A DNA stretch of 28,090 nucleotides from JBFJKD01 sp038106145 (lineage in GTDB: Bacteria; Pseudomonadota; Gammaproteobacteria; Pseudomonadales; Porticoccaceae). The notes beneath the pieces were generated by a model. It worked only from the letters and a program-made list of their open reading frames with translations. It did not search any database and was not told the origin of the DNA. The translations under genes were made by a program, and so were the position numbers. The number at the start of each line of letters is the position of its first letter. Position 1 is the first letter of the stretch. Shown here one piece after another: positions 15,236 to 23,209 of the stretch. Location of the stretch: assembly GCA_038106145.1 (NCBI GenBank), contig JAYODD010000024.1:1-28090 (forward strand). Direction: 5' to 3'.

Positions 15236-15991
15236 CTACCAATTCTCGATGGCGGTGCGTATATCCACTTCGAAGGACCAGCCCGTTCGCGGTTGCCTGT
15301 AGAGATATTCAAAGCCGTCGACGATGGCCTGAATATCGATCATGCCGTCTTCCCCCAGTTTTGCCGCGATATCGGGCAGACCCTTGCGGATTTTGTCGCC
15401 GTTAACGGCTCCATCGACGACCACGTGGCCCACGTGGATGCCGGCGGGGCCGCATTCCTTGGCCATGGCCTGGGCCATGATGCGCAGGGCGGATTTGGAG
15501 GAGTTGAAGGCGCCGAATCGAGCCCGCCCGCGCATGGAGGCGCTGGCGCCGGTAAATAAAATGGTGCCGCCACCGTCGCGCTGCATGTACTGAATGGCGG
15601 CGCGGCCATAGAGAAAGCCGCCAAAGCAGCACACCCGCCAGCTCTTCTCGAAGAACTCGGCGCTCATATCCTGAAAATAACCGGGGGTGTTGTTGCCGGT
15701 GTTGTAAATCACCAGGTCGATGGGGCCGACTTTGCGGGCTTGCGCAAACAGGTCAATGGTGGCCTGCTCGTCGGTGGCATCGGCCACCACGGCGGTAGCC
15801 TGACCGCCGGAGTCCTGAATAGCGTTAGCCACGGCGTCGAGTTTGCTCTGGGTGCGCCCGGCAACGAAAACGTGCAACCCGCTGGCGGCAAAGCGCAGCG
15901 CCAGTTGTGCGCCCAGACCCTGCTCGGGGCCGACGCCGCTGATAATTGCGACTTTATTGGTGCCTGGATTGGCGCCTGGCGCTGTAGCCAT
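15236..15991 (-). CDS. SDR-family protein with Tyr-to-Phe at the catalytic site
   Basis: This 251-residue protein has the Rossmann fold of short-chain dehydrogenases. The nucleotide-binding turn is atypical (SGVGPEQGLGAQL, residues 18-30), and the NAG motif reads YNTGNN near residue 96. The catalytic serine is present (S150 in TGASAS), but the YxxxK motif reads FNSSK (F162 to K166), so the catalytic tyrosine is missing. Related SDRs with phenylalanine in this place are known as a subgroup, so this is unlikely to be a random error. The gene is the last of a three-gene same-strand set (SDR, GST-like, SDR). It may bind NAD(P) without classical dehydrogenase activity. Substrate unknown. Confidence 0.88.
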   Translation of the reverse strand: MATAPGANPGTNKVAIISGVGPEQGLGAQLALRFAASGLHVFVAGRTQSKLDAVANAIQDSGGQATAVVADATDEQATIDLFAQARKVGPIDLVIYNTGNNTPGYFQDMSAEFFEKSWRVCCFGGFLYGRAAIQYMQRDGGGTILFTGASASMRGRARFGAFNSSKSALRIMAQAMAKECGPAGIHVGHVVVDGAVNGDKIRKGLPDIAAKLGEDGMIDIQAIVDGFEYLYRQPRTGWSFEVDIRTAIENW

Positions 15992-16051
15992 TGCGAACCT
16001 CCGGTGCGGATTGCGATTGAGTGGCGGGTCGATCGCCGGACCTGTGCCGGG

Positions 16052-16819
16052 TTACATTTCCATCGGCACTTTGAAATACCGGGCCAGCGTGCGGTCGCGG
16101 TGGGCAATCAGTATGGGGTCTACTGCGTTGCGCACGCTGTCCGCCATGGTGGTGAACATGGGGCGGGCCTGCTCCGGTATGGGGCATTGGTCCGGCGGCA
16201 GCAAATCGAACAGTACGGAAAACGCAGTCCAGTAAAAATCGACCGCGGTGGGGCTGTCGCCCACAAAGTACTCGCTGCCCGCCCGCTGTTGGGCCTTGAT
16301 TCGATCGGCCAGGTCCTTGAGGGTGGCCTCCTTACGATCGTCGGCGCGGGCGTCGTCTTCCTCGGTGGAGCCGTATCTTTTCGCCATGAGGATGTAGCCT
16401 TCCGGCGCCTGACCGGATGCCACCATGGGCGCGAACATACTTAGCCGCCGGTTCCAGGCCAGACCCAGTTGTCCGCAGATTTCATAGGACAGGCCGAGCA
16501 CCAGGGCGCGCTCGTCCCGCCCTTCCGGGAGCAGGGGTTTGTGGGGGGCGAGGCGTTCCAGCAGAAACAGGATGTCGTCCCAGCGATCGATGGGTGGTTC
16601 GTCGTTCCAGGCGACGATGGGTGCGCCGTTGTTGTTACCCGTCCAGGCGACGAATTCCGCGTTTTCGCCACCCCCTTCCCAGGGCGCGGCGGTGTAGCTC
16701 AGCCCCTTGTACTCCATCATGGCTTTGGCAGCCTGGCCCCAGGGACTCGGTAAATATTGGACGAGGACGATGCGCAGACCATCGCCGTTGATAACTTCTT
16801 TCGGACTGACGTATTTCAT
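16052..16819 (-). CDS. Glutathione S-transferase-like protein
   Basis: This 255-residue protein resembles a GST: an N-terminal thioredoxin-like half (LRIVLVQYLPSPWGQAAKAM, then NNNGAPIVAWNDEPPIDRW, where the segment with cis-proline and the acidic D would bind glutathione gamma-glutamyl), then an all-helical C-terminal half ending around DPILIAHRDRTLARYF. The segment SEYFVGDSPTAVDFYW matches the conserved N-capping box of GST helix 6. It lies between two SDR genes on the same strand, 60 bp and 68 bp from them, so it probably belongs to the same operon and may isomerise or conjugate a pathway intermediate. Identity of the activating residue is not clear. Confidence 0.8.
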   Translation of the reverse strand: MKYVSPKEVINGDGLRIVLVQYLPSPWGQAAKAMMEYKGLSYTAAPWEGGGENAEFVAWTGNNNGAPIVAWNDEPPIDRWDDILFLLERLAPHKPLLPEGRDERALVLGLSYEICGQLGLAWNRRLSMFAPMVASGQAPEGYILMAKRYGSTEEDDARADDRKEATLKDLADRIKAQQRAGSEYFVGDSPTAVDFYWTAFSVLFDLLPPDQCPIPEQARPMFTTMADSVRNAVDPILIAHRDRTLARYFKVPMEM

Positions 16820-16887
16820 GGTTGCATTCCCAGGCAGGAGTTAATTGAATCGAAACGGTTCAGAGTAACACGGACATCGCATCACCC

Positions 16888-17685
16888 CTAGCCGGCAATG
16901 GTTTGCCCGCCGTCGATAATCAGGGTCTGGCCGGTCATAAAGCTGCCCGCGGCGGAGGCCAGAAACACGGTGGCGCCGGCAATTTCTTCCGGGCTGCCGA
17001 TGCGGCGCAGGGGCGCGCGGTCGGTGGAGATTTTCAGGTAGGCGGGGTCGTCCCACAGGGCTTTGGCGAAATCGGTTTTGATCAGGCCCGGGGCGATGGC
17101 GTTGGCGCGAATATTATCCGGCCCGAATTCCACGGCGATATTGCGGGCCAGGGCCATGTCGGCGGCCTTGGAAATACCGTAGGCGCCGAGTACGGCGGTG
17201 CCTTTCACGCCGCCGATGGAGGAGATAATAATAATGACGCCATCTTTGCGGGCCTGCATTTCGGGGATCACCATGGCGCTCAGCCAGTGGTTGGACTTGA
17301 TATTGTTGGCGAGGATTTTGTCGAACTGGTCGTCGCTGATGCCGGTCATGGTGCCGTAGTAGGGGTTGCTGGCGGCGTTGCACACCAGAATATCGATTTT
17401 GCCAAACCGCTCGCGGGTTTTGGCCACCAGCTCTTCCAGATCTTCCTTGCGGGAAATATTGGCGGCAATGGCGGCGGCCTGACCCTGGTCCTGACCGGGG
17501 GGGCGCGGACTGTCCGCCGCCAGTCGGTTGATGCTGGCGGCCACTGCCTCGCAGGCATCCGCCTTGCGACTGGAGACCACCACGCTGGCGCCGTGCAGCG
17601 CCATCTGTTCGGCAATGGCTTTGCCAATGCCTTTGGTGGAACCGGTGATGACGGCGACTTTGCCGCTGAGGTCGAACAAACTCAT
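16888..17685 (-). CDS. Classical SDR-family oxidoreductase
   Basis: This 265-residue protein is a classical SDR. It shows TGSTKGIGKAIAEQM for dinucleotide binding (about residues 14-28), the CNAAS motif, IISSIGG with the catalytic serine, YGISK for Tyr/Lys, and the C-terminal FMTGQTLIIDGG. The sequence is close to SDRs of DHRS4/3-ketoacyl reductase type. A short proline- and glutamine-rich insertion (DSPRPPGQDQGQ) lies before the NAAS strand. It is the first gene of the SDR-GST-SDR set and diverges from the acyl-CoA synthetase at 17801. An NAD(P)-linked alcohol/ketone conversion of a CoA-linked or free intermediate is likely; the substrate is unknown. Confidence 0.93.
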   Translation of the reverse strand: MSLFDLSGKVAVITGSTKGIGKAIAEQMALHGASVVVSSRKADACEAVAASINRLAADSPRPPGQDQGQAAAIAANISRKEDLEELVAKTRERFGKIDILVCNAASNPYYGTMTGISDDQFDKILANNIKSNHWLSAMVIPEMQARKDGVIIIISSIGGVKGTAVLGAYGISKAADMALARNIAVEFGPDNIRANAIAPGLIKTDFAKALWDDPAYLKISTDRAPLRRIGSPEEIAGATVFLASAAGSFMTGQTLIIDGGQTIAG

Positions 17686-17754
17686 GGTATTCCCCTGTAG
17701 TGCCTGGCGCTGGCGCGATCGATGCCGTCGGCTGTTTTAACAGAGGATAATTCT

Positions 17755-17776
17755 AATCTATTATGGAACGTAGATT
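17755..17776. promoter_or_regulatory. Candidate operator between divergent SDR and acyl-CoA synthetase genes
   Basis: An inverted repeat AATCTA-N10-TAGATT lies in the 115-bp divergent region. GGATAAT occurs on both sides of it (about 17745 and 17782). A TetR- or MarR-type repressor would fit, but no regulator gene is adjacent and the assignment is inference. Confidence 0.35.
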
Positions 17777-17800
17777 CATAGGGATAATAAGCGTGTAGCC

Positions 17801-19483
17801 ATGCCAGTACCTGTCGAACTGTTAAACCAGAAAATGACCGCCCCCGGCCAGCCGTTTGAGATGGAGACGGTGACCATCAGGGGTATTCCCACCCGGGTGT
17901 GGAAGCACGCCCCCGCCAGTTTGCGCCAAATTCTGGAAAACACCCTGCAGTTTGCCGCGCGGGATTACCTGGTGTACGAGGACGAACGCCTCACCTACGC
18001 CGAGCACTACCGGCAGGTGTGCTGCCTGGCCCACAGGTTGGTGGACGAGTTTGGTATACAACCGGGGGATCGGGTGGCGCTGGTGATGCGCAATTACCCG
18101 GAGTGGCCCGTGGTGTTCTGGGCGGTGGTATCCATCGGCGCGGTGGTCGTGCCCCTCAACGCCTGGTGGACGGCAACGGAGCTGAGTTACGCGCTGGCGG
18201 ACTGCGGCGCGCGGGCGCTATTTGCGGATGGGGAGCGGGCCGCAGCGTTAGACAGCATCGCGGATCAACTGCCGAAGCTGAAACACCGGGTGGTGGCCCG
18301 CCACGACGCCGAACTACCCGGCTGGCATAACTGGTCGGCGGTGTTGACCGGCGCGCAGAGTGAAGCCTCGTTACCTCCTGTCACCATCGAGCCGGACGCC
18401 GACGCCACCATTTTTTACACCTCCGGCACCACCGGCAAGCCCAAGGGGGCACTGTCCACCCACCGCAATATTTGCGTCAATCAAATCAGCGGCCTGTTTT
18501 TGCGCGCCCGCACGGAATTGCGCTACGGACGCACCCCCGAACCACCCGCGGAACAGATGGGCCAACTGATTAGCGTGCCCCTGTTCCATGTGACCGGCTG
18601 CCTGGCGATGTTGTGTGCAAGCACCCTCAACGGTTACAAAATTGTGTTTATGCGCAAGTGGGATGCGGATCAGGCAATCGAAATTATCGCCCGGGAAAAA
18701 CTGAATTCCTTTGGCGGAGTACCTTCCATGCCCCTGCAGGTGCTGGAATCCCCGCTGCTGAAAACCCACGACCTGTCCAGCGTGCGGGCGGTACAGTTTG
18801 GCGGCGGGCCCCCTCCCCCCGAGCTTGCGGCGAGGGTCAAGCAGGCGTTCCCCAATGCTGCGCCCAGCAACGGTTGTGGCCTCACGGAAACCAGCGGCGT
18901 GGCGACCGCCAATGTCGCCGAGGACTACCTGGCCAAACCCCTGAGCGCGGGACTGCCGCCGCCAGTGACGGATATCAAAATCGTGGCCGCGGATGGTTCC
19001 GAGCAGCCCCCCGGCGAGGTGGGCGAAATCTGGATCAAGGGCCCGCAGGTGATCAAGGGCTACTGGAACAACCCGGAGGCCAACGCCGAAACCTTTAGCG
19101 ATGGCTGGCTGCACAGCGGCGATCTGGGCTATCTCGACGCAGAGGGCTTTTTATTCGTGGTGGACCGGGCCAAGGATATGCTGATTCGCGGGGGCGAAAA
19201 TATTTACTGCATCGAGGTGGAAAACGCCCTGTACGAACACCCGGCGGTGCTGGACGCGGCGGTGGTGGGACTGCCCGATCCGGTACTCGGGGAACGGGTG
19301 GCGGCGACTGTGCAGGTGCGCGGCGCCAACGGGGTGAGCGAGAAGGTCCTGCAAAATTTCGTGGCGGAGCGGCTGGCGGCGTACAAGGTGCCGGCGCGTA
19401 TCGATCTGCAACGGGAACCCCTGCCCCGCAACGCCAACGGCAAGGTGGTGAAAACCGCTATTCGCGAGCGGATGGCGCGCTAG
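17801..19483 (+). CDS. AMP-forming acyl-CoA synthetase
   Basis: This 560-residue enzyme activates a carboxylic acid as acyl-AMP and then forms the CoA thioester. The P-loop is YTSGTTGKPKG (206-216), the A5 motif is NGCGLTETSG, the hinge region includes SGDLGYLDAEGF and DRAKDMLIRGGENIY, and the catalytic lysine is K548 in NANGK. These place it among the FadD-like class I adenylate-forming ligases. The start ATG at 17801 has only a weak ribosome site. It is divergent from the SDR-GST-SDR set, with a candidate operator between. Its 3' end overlaps the convergent globin gene by 26 bp. Substrate (fatty, aromatic or cyclic acid) cannot be told. Confidence 0.95.
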   Translation: MPVPVELLNQKMTAPGQPFEMETVTIRGIPTRVWKHAPASLRQILENTLQFAARDYLVYEDERLTYAEHYRQVCCLAHRLVDEFGIQPGDRVALVMRNYPEWPVVFWAVVSIGAVVVPLNAWWTATELSYALADCGARALFADGERAAALDSIADQLPKLKHRVVARHDAELPGWHNWSAVLTGAQSEASLPPVTIEPDADATIFYTSGTTGKPKGALSTHRNICVNQISGLFLRARTELRYGRTPEPPAEQMGQLISVPLFHVTGCLAMLCASTLNGYKIVFMRKWDADQAIEIIAREKLNSFGGVPSMPLQVLESPLLKTHDLSSVRAVQFGGGPPPPELAARVKQAFPNAAPSNGCGLTETSGVATANVAEDYLAKPLSAGLPPPVTDIKIVAADGSEQPPGEVGEIWIKGPQVIKGYWNNPEANAETFSDGWLHSGDLGYLDAEGFLFVVDRAKDMLIRGGENIYCIEVENALYEHPAVLDAAVVGLPDPVLGERVAATVQVRGANGVSEKVLQNFVAERLAAYKVPARIDLQREPLPRNANGKVVKTAIRERMAR

Positions 19484-19910
19484 CGCGGGCGGCGCAGGCC
19501 TGGCGAATGCGTTCGGCGGGAACCGCCAGTTGGGTCATCAGGTAGCGCCGAAAGGCGTCGGGATAGGGTTGTGCGGCCACTGCCTGTTGCATACACAACA
19601 GCCATTGATCCCGCTCGGCCGCGCCAATCGGCAGGTGAGCGTGGGCGGAGGGAATGGTGATTTGTCCGTATTTTTTTGCATAGCGTTTCTCGCCACCCAA
19701 CCAACCGCACAAAAACAAATGCAGCTTGTCCCGCGCCACGGTGAGATCGGCGGGATGCATGGCGCGAATGGTAGCCGCCGCGGGCAGGGTGTCCATCACC
19801 TGGTAAAACGCATCCACTAAGCGGCGAATACCCTCGCTACCCCCGGCTGCCTGAAAAGAGGCGTCGCCCTGTCCATAGGGCGGTTGCGATTGGTGTTCAC
19901 TACTGCTCAC
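19458..19910 (-). CDS. Group II truncated haemoglobin
   Basis: This is a 2-on-2 globin of about 150 residues. The start PPYGQGDASFQAAGG, Tyr in DAFYQVMD (B10), the FLCGWLGGEKRY segment and AHAHLPIG with the proximal histidine, followed by DQWLLCM with the conserved Trp, are typical of group II. Such proteins bind O2 or NO and act in NO or peroxide detoxification or redox chemistry. I prefer the GTG at 19908-19910 because GGAG lies five bases upstream; another GTG at 19914-19916 would add two residues. The gene follows the CDGSH gene on the same strand. Its end overlaps the acyl-CoA synthetase by 26 bp. Confidence 0.93.
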   Translation of the reverse strand: MSSSEHQSQPPYGQGDASFQAAGGSEGIRRLVDAFYQVMDTLPAAATIRAMHPADLTVARDKLHLFLCGWLGGEKRYAKKYGQITIPSAHAHLPIGAAERDQWLLCMQQAVAAQPYPDAFRRYLMTQLAVPAERIRQACAARASAPSARE

Positions 19911-19945
19911 GGTCACTCCGTACTGTCACTGCGTACTGTCATTGC
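19907..19945. repeat. Three 13-bp tandem repeats at the globin start
   Basis: GTACTGTCACTGC (19920-19932) and GTACTGTCATTGC (19933-19945) are near-identical, and 19907-19919 is a degenerate third copy (9 of 13 matches). Each unit carries a possible GTG/ATG start on the minus strand in a different frame, because 13 is not a multiple of three. Confidence 0.65.
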
Positions 19946-19962
19946 GCCGGTGGGCGCGGTAG

Positions 19963-20202
19963 TCAGCGTTTATGGCTACCGTCGCAAAACGGCGCGTCAT
20001 CGGTGGCTTTGCAACCGCAGAAAAACAGGATTTCATCGTTGTCGGCAGCAAACGCCAGCGGCGTGATATCGGTGCCCTTGTGGGAACCGTCGCAGAACGG
20101 CTGTTTCTGGCTGCGACCACAGGCGCACCAATAGTAGATATTACCGGCCTCTACTTCTACCGGACAGGGATGGTCAAGCGCTCTTACGGGTTGGTCACTC
20201 AT
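19963..20202 (-). CDS. Twin CDGSH iron-sulfur protein
   Basis: This 79-residue protein has two CDGSH-type zinc-finger-like motifs: C26-x-C28, C37, H41 (CDGSH) and C62-x-C64, C73, H77 (CDGSH). Each should hold a [2Fe-2S] cluster with three Cys and one His ligand. Twin-motif single-chain proteins like this are common in bacteria and resemble one mitoNEET dimer folded in one chain. There is no membrane anchor. A very good ribosome site (AGGAGGAGAG) precedes the ATG. The next gene on the strand, 52 bp on, is the globin, suggesting a shared redox or NO-related role. Confidence 0.95.
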   Translation of the reverse strand: MSDQPVRALDHPCPVEVEAGNIYYWCACGRSQKQPFCDGSHKGTDITPLAFAADNDEILFFCGCKATDDAPFCDGSHKR

Positions 20203-20578
20203 TGCGTCTCTCCTCCTGTGCTAGCGTGTAATTATTGTTGCTGTAACATCCCGGTCTGCGGTCTCATTTCCCCCATACTTTCCCTGCATTCCGCCCGCCC
20301 GGTGTGTTCCCTTCAGGCGTGTGCGACCTACTATAAGGACGTGTAACGCATTTTGCCACCACGTTTGCCGCCGACGCTGCGATACGCAACGCGAGCCGCA
20401 ACCCGCTGGCGATTGTTGCAAGAGCGATTGCCAACTCAAAAATCGAAACTCTGTCTCGCGTTGACTCACACCGGCAAACCCGTGCTAAATACACCCTCAT
20501 CGCGCGCAAGGAAATGCCTGATAACGAAAATGACTGCCGACAGCTAATCCCTGACGGCCCCGATAGAGAGGATTTTGC
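20203..20578. promoter_or_regulatory. Divergent intergenic region, CDGSH gene and CoA-transferase gene
   Basis: This gene-free stretch of about 376 bp must hold both promoters. The only tidy signal for the rightward gene is TTGACT (20461-20466) with a loose TAAATA at 20486-20491, a 19-bp spacer that is longer than usual. The ribosome site AGAGAGG before ATG 20579 is clear. No RNA gene or repeat was recognised. Confidence 0.35.
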
Positions 20579-21796
20579 ATGGCCCCCAAGCACGTTCTGG
20601 CTGGCGTTAAAGTACTTGATCTGTCCCACTTTGTGGCGGGTCCCCATTGCACCCGCATGATGGCGGAAAGCGGCGCGGATGTGATCAAGGTCGAACCGTT
20701 GACCGGCGATCCCAGCCGCACGTTTCCCATGATCAAGAACGGCCGCAGCGGCTATTTTATTCAGCAGAACCGCGGCAAACGCAACATGAGTATCAATTTG
20801 CGCACCCCTGAGGGGCGGGAGATTGTTTGCGAACTGATCAAACAGGCGGATGTACTGGTGGAAAATTACACCCCCGGCGTGATGAAGCGTTTTAACCTCG
20901 ACTGGGAGACGGTGCGCAAGATCAATCCCGACCTGATCATGTGCTCGATTTCGGCCCTCGGGCAGGATGGGCCCCTCGCCCACCTGCCGGGCTTCGACAT
21001 GATTGGACAGGCCTATTCCGGGGTGATTTCCATGACCGGGGAACAGGATGGCCCCCCCTATTTTGCCAACCTGGCCTGGGGCGATATTTCCACCGGGGCG
21101 CATGCCTACGGCGCGATAGTGACCGCCCTGTTCCACAAGGAGCGCGGCGGCGGTGGACAGTATCTGGATATTTCCCTGCTGGACGTCATGTGCAGTTACC
21201 ACGAGATGAATTTTCAGGTATATGCGGCGTCGGAGGGGGCGATCGTGCCGACCCGCACCGGCACCCAGCACGGTATGGTCGGACCGCTGGGCATCTTTAA
21301 GGCCCGGGATCGCTACATCATCATTATTGCCCTGGGCGCGCAATGGGATAGCCTGGCCAAACTGATCGGGCGGGAAGATATGCTGAACGATCCACGTTTC
21401 GCCACCGGCCCACTGCGCAGCGACAATAAACAGGACATCATCGACGCCATCGAAAAATGGCTGGCCACGCAGGAAAGCGGCGCCGCAGCGGTGCGGGAGC
21501 TGGAGAAGTGCCATGTCCCCTGCGCACCGATATTGAGCGTGCCGGAAGTGATGGACCACCCCCATATGCAGCACCGCCAGACCATACGCACGGTAACAGA
21601 TCGCGCCTTTGGCAACATCACTGTGCCGCGCATGCCACTGCGCTTTTCCGCTTTTCCAGAGTCCCTGGAACTGCAGGCCAGTTTTCTGGGGGAGCACAAT
21701 CGCCAGATATTGTCCGAGCAACTGGGCTATTCGGACGCCAGAATCACTGCCCTGGAAGAAGCCGGTGTGCTCGGTAGCGAGCCAGTGCCGGAGTAA
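20579..21796 (+). CDS. Family III CoA-transferase (CaiB/BaiF)
   Basis: This 405-residue enzyme moves CoA between carboxylates through an enzyme-bound acyl anhydride. The start (VLAGVKVLDLSHFVAGPHCT), GADVIKVEP, NRGKRNMSINL, VLVENYTPGVM and AWGDISTGAHA are family signatures. D169, in GDIS, corresponds to the catalytic aspartate (D169 of formyl-CoA transferase). The ribosome site AGAGAGG is strong. No partner gene is adjacent, but a GcdH-type dehydrogenase lies 5.6 kb downstream; in other bacteria family III transferases and GcdH often work together on glutarate. That pairing here is speculative. Confidence 0.95.
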   Translation: MAPKHVLAGVKVLDLSHFVAGPHCTRMMAESGADVIKVEPLTGDPSRTFPMIKNGRSGYFIQQNRGKRNMSINLRTPEGREIVCELIKQADVLVENYTPGVMKRFNLDWETVRKINPDLIMCSISALGQDGPLAHLPGFDMIGQAYSGVISMTGEQDGPPYFANLAWGDISTGAHAYGAIVTALFHKERGGGGQYLDISLLDVMCSYHEMNFQVYAASEGAIVPTRTGTQHGMVGPLGIFKARDRYIIIIALGAQWDSLAKLIGREDMLNDPRFATGPLRSDNKQDIIDAIEKWLATQESGAAAVRELEKCHVPCAPILSVPEVMDHPHMQHRQTIRTVTDRAFGNITVPRMPLRFSAFPESLELQASFLGEHNRQILSEQLGYSDARITALEEAGVLGSEPVPE

Positions 21797-21847
21797 TCCG
21801 GTCCCGCCGCGCCTGGCCGCTACCTTGTGCGAAGGAAGTACGCGTTT

Positions 21848-22741
21848 TCAGGGTGACAGGCGCACCGCGTGGGGAGTTGGCAAATTCATACGCCAACGGG
21901 CGTAGCGAGGATTTTTACTGGCGTACACCCAGCCGCTGATCTCCACGGATTTACCGCGCCAGGTCTCCACGTCGGCGCGGGTGAAGAAAGTTTGCGCAGC
22001 GGGATTAATCACGCCAGTGACGCCACCCTCCAGTTCCACCCACCAGATTTTGGCAAATTTGATCTCGGTGACGCGCCCGCTTACCCGCTGATAACCCCCT
22101 TCACTGACTGCGCTGGCCGGGGTGGCGCGGGAATTGCGCCACAGCCCCCGTTGCTGCTCGCGGGCGACGTCCGCCACCCTGGCGAGACAGTCCGCCAATG
22201 TGGTGTTTGGCAAGATGACCACATGGTAGGCAAGCCCCTGGCGCAGCAGGTGGGTTGCAGCGTTGGCGCCGTCATAGCGATACAGGTGCGCCAGTTCGCG
22301 GCCGTAGCGATCGCGGCGCTCCCGGTCGTACAGCAAGGCCACGGATTGCCCGTCATTTAGAAAGGTTTGCAGGGCCTTGCGGGCGGCCTGCGCATAGGGT
22401 TGATCCGGCGCGCCGCGGTGTCCTAATTCCGGTGCATTGATGCCCAACAAACGTACCCGTCGGCCATCCGTCAGGGCGAGCGTATCGCCGTCCAGAACTT
22501 TTTCTACCTGCGCTGCAACCGTCGCTGCGTAGGGCGCACAATCGGTTGGCGCCGTTTCAGCGGCAGCCAGTGGTACTTCCGGCGGTGTACAGCCGCCAGC
22601 AACGAGCACAAAAAATGCGCCGAGAACCGCAGTCCAGGGCGCATTGGCGCCGCCTCGAGAGGCGGGTAATAATTTTTTATTTGGCAGCTTTGCCGCGGGA
22701 TGCAAAACGTTTGTTAAAGCGATCAATACGGCCACCGGCAT
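21848..22741 (-). CDS. Staphylococcal-nuclease-like (SNase) protein, possible lipoprotein
   Basis: The protein has a thermonuclease domain from about residue 80 to 205. VLDGDTLALTDGRRVRLLGINAPEL gives the calcium-binding Asp, the first Arg and the Glu, and DRYGRELAHLY gives the second Arg. A further beta-rich part follows to residue 297. Before the domain there is a hydrophobic stretch ending VLVAGGC (C51), which could be a lipobox, so it may be a membrane-anchored envelope nuclease. The start is doubtful: the frame runs from ATG 22741, which overlaps the 3' end of rpmE by 65 bp out of frame. TTG at 22705 is an alternative and no in-frame ATG lies nearer the lipobox. Confidence 0.82.
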   Translation of the reverse strand: MPVAVLIALTNVLHPAAKLPNKKLLPASRGGANAPWTAVLGAFFVLVAGGCTPPEVPLAAAETAPTDCAPYAATVAAQVEKVLDGDTLALTDGRRVRLLGINAPELGHRGAPDQPYAQAARKALQTFLNDGQSVALLYDRERRDRYGRELAHLYRYDGANAATHLLRQGLAYHVVILPNTTLADCLARVADVAREQQRGLWRNSRATPASAVSEGGYQRVSGRVTEIKFAKIWWVELEGGVTGVINPAAQTFFTRADVETWRGKSVEISGWVYASKNPRYARWRMNLPTPHAVRLSP

Positions 22742-22895
22742 CCGCTGTCTTTTGTTTGCCCGTGTAAAACGGATGGCACTGGGAGCAGACGTCGAGGTGA
22801 ATACTCTCTGCCAGGGTTGAGCCCACTTCGATGACGTTGCCGCAGCTACAGGTTGCGGTCAGTTTGCCATAGGTGGGATGAATGTCAGCTTTCAT
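22677..22895 (-). CDS. rpmE: 50S ribosomal protein L31
   Basis: This is a 72-residue L31 starting at ATG 22893-22895 (MKADIHPTYGKL), eight residues after an earlier in-frame ATG. GAGG upstream of this ATG supports it. The four cysteines C16, C18, C37 and C40 form the zinc-binding C+ type. The family's SKCHPFYTG-like motif reads SQCHPFYTGKQ. It is cytosolic and part of the large ribosomal subunit. It diverges from priA, the common neighbour of rpmE in gammaproteobacteria. Confidence 0.97.
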   Translation of the reverse strand: MKADIHPTYGKLTATCSCGNVIEVGSTLAESIHLDVCSQCHPFYTGKQKTADAGGRIDRFNKRFASRGKAAK

Positions 22896-23209
22896 GGTGT
22901 TGCCTCGTATCTCTTGCACACCGCCACCCGGTCATTTAACGTGTTCAACCGCGCTGCGAACGGGAATTGCGCTTCCGTCAGTTGCGCTTTGGTTAAACGT
23001 GACCTGCCAGGCACCGTATGCGATTGTCAGCGGGAGCGCGCATACTACCAGAAAACCGCGCCGTTTCAAGGCGTTGATGCGCCCTTCGCCAATCCCGCGG
23101 ACGCCGCCCCAGGCCCAACGTTGACCAACTTCGGCCCACGGTGCCCGAATCGTATTTAAATCGGCGATAAAGCGACGCCCTCGAGCCCCGGGCCGTATAG
23201 AATTAACCC
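22896..23209. promoter_or_regulatory. Divergent intergenic region, rpmE and priA
   Basis: About 314 bp separate the two starts, and both promoters must lie here. The stretch TATAGAAT (about 23197-23204) directly before priA resembles a -10 element, but it sits too close to the ATG to be sure. I saw no RNA gene, repeat or operator. Confidence 0.35.

Noticed and set aside
16903..17700. Plus-strand 265-codon frame opposite the SDR gene.
   Set aside because: It mirrors the GC-rich SDR gene, is glycine-rich without motifs, and the minus strand has full SDR signatures.
20264..21721. Minus-strand 485-codon frame opposite the CoA-transferase.
   Set aside because: It lies antisense to a gene with all CaiB/BaiF motifs and shows no family signature of its own.
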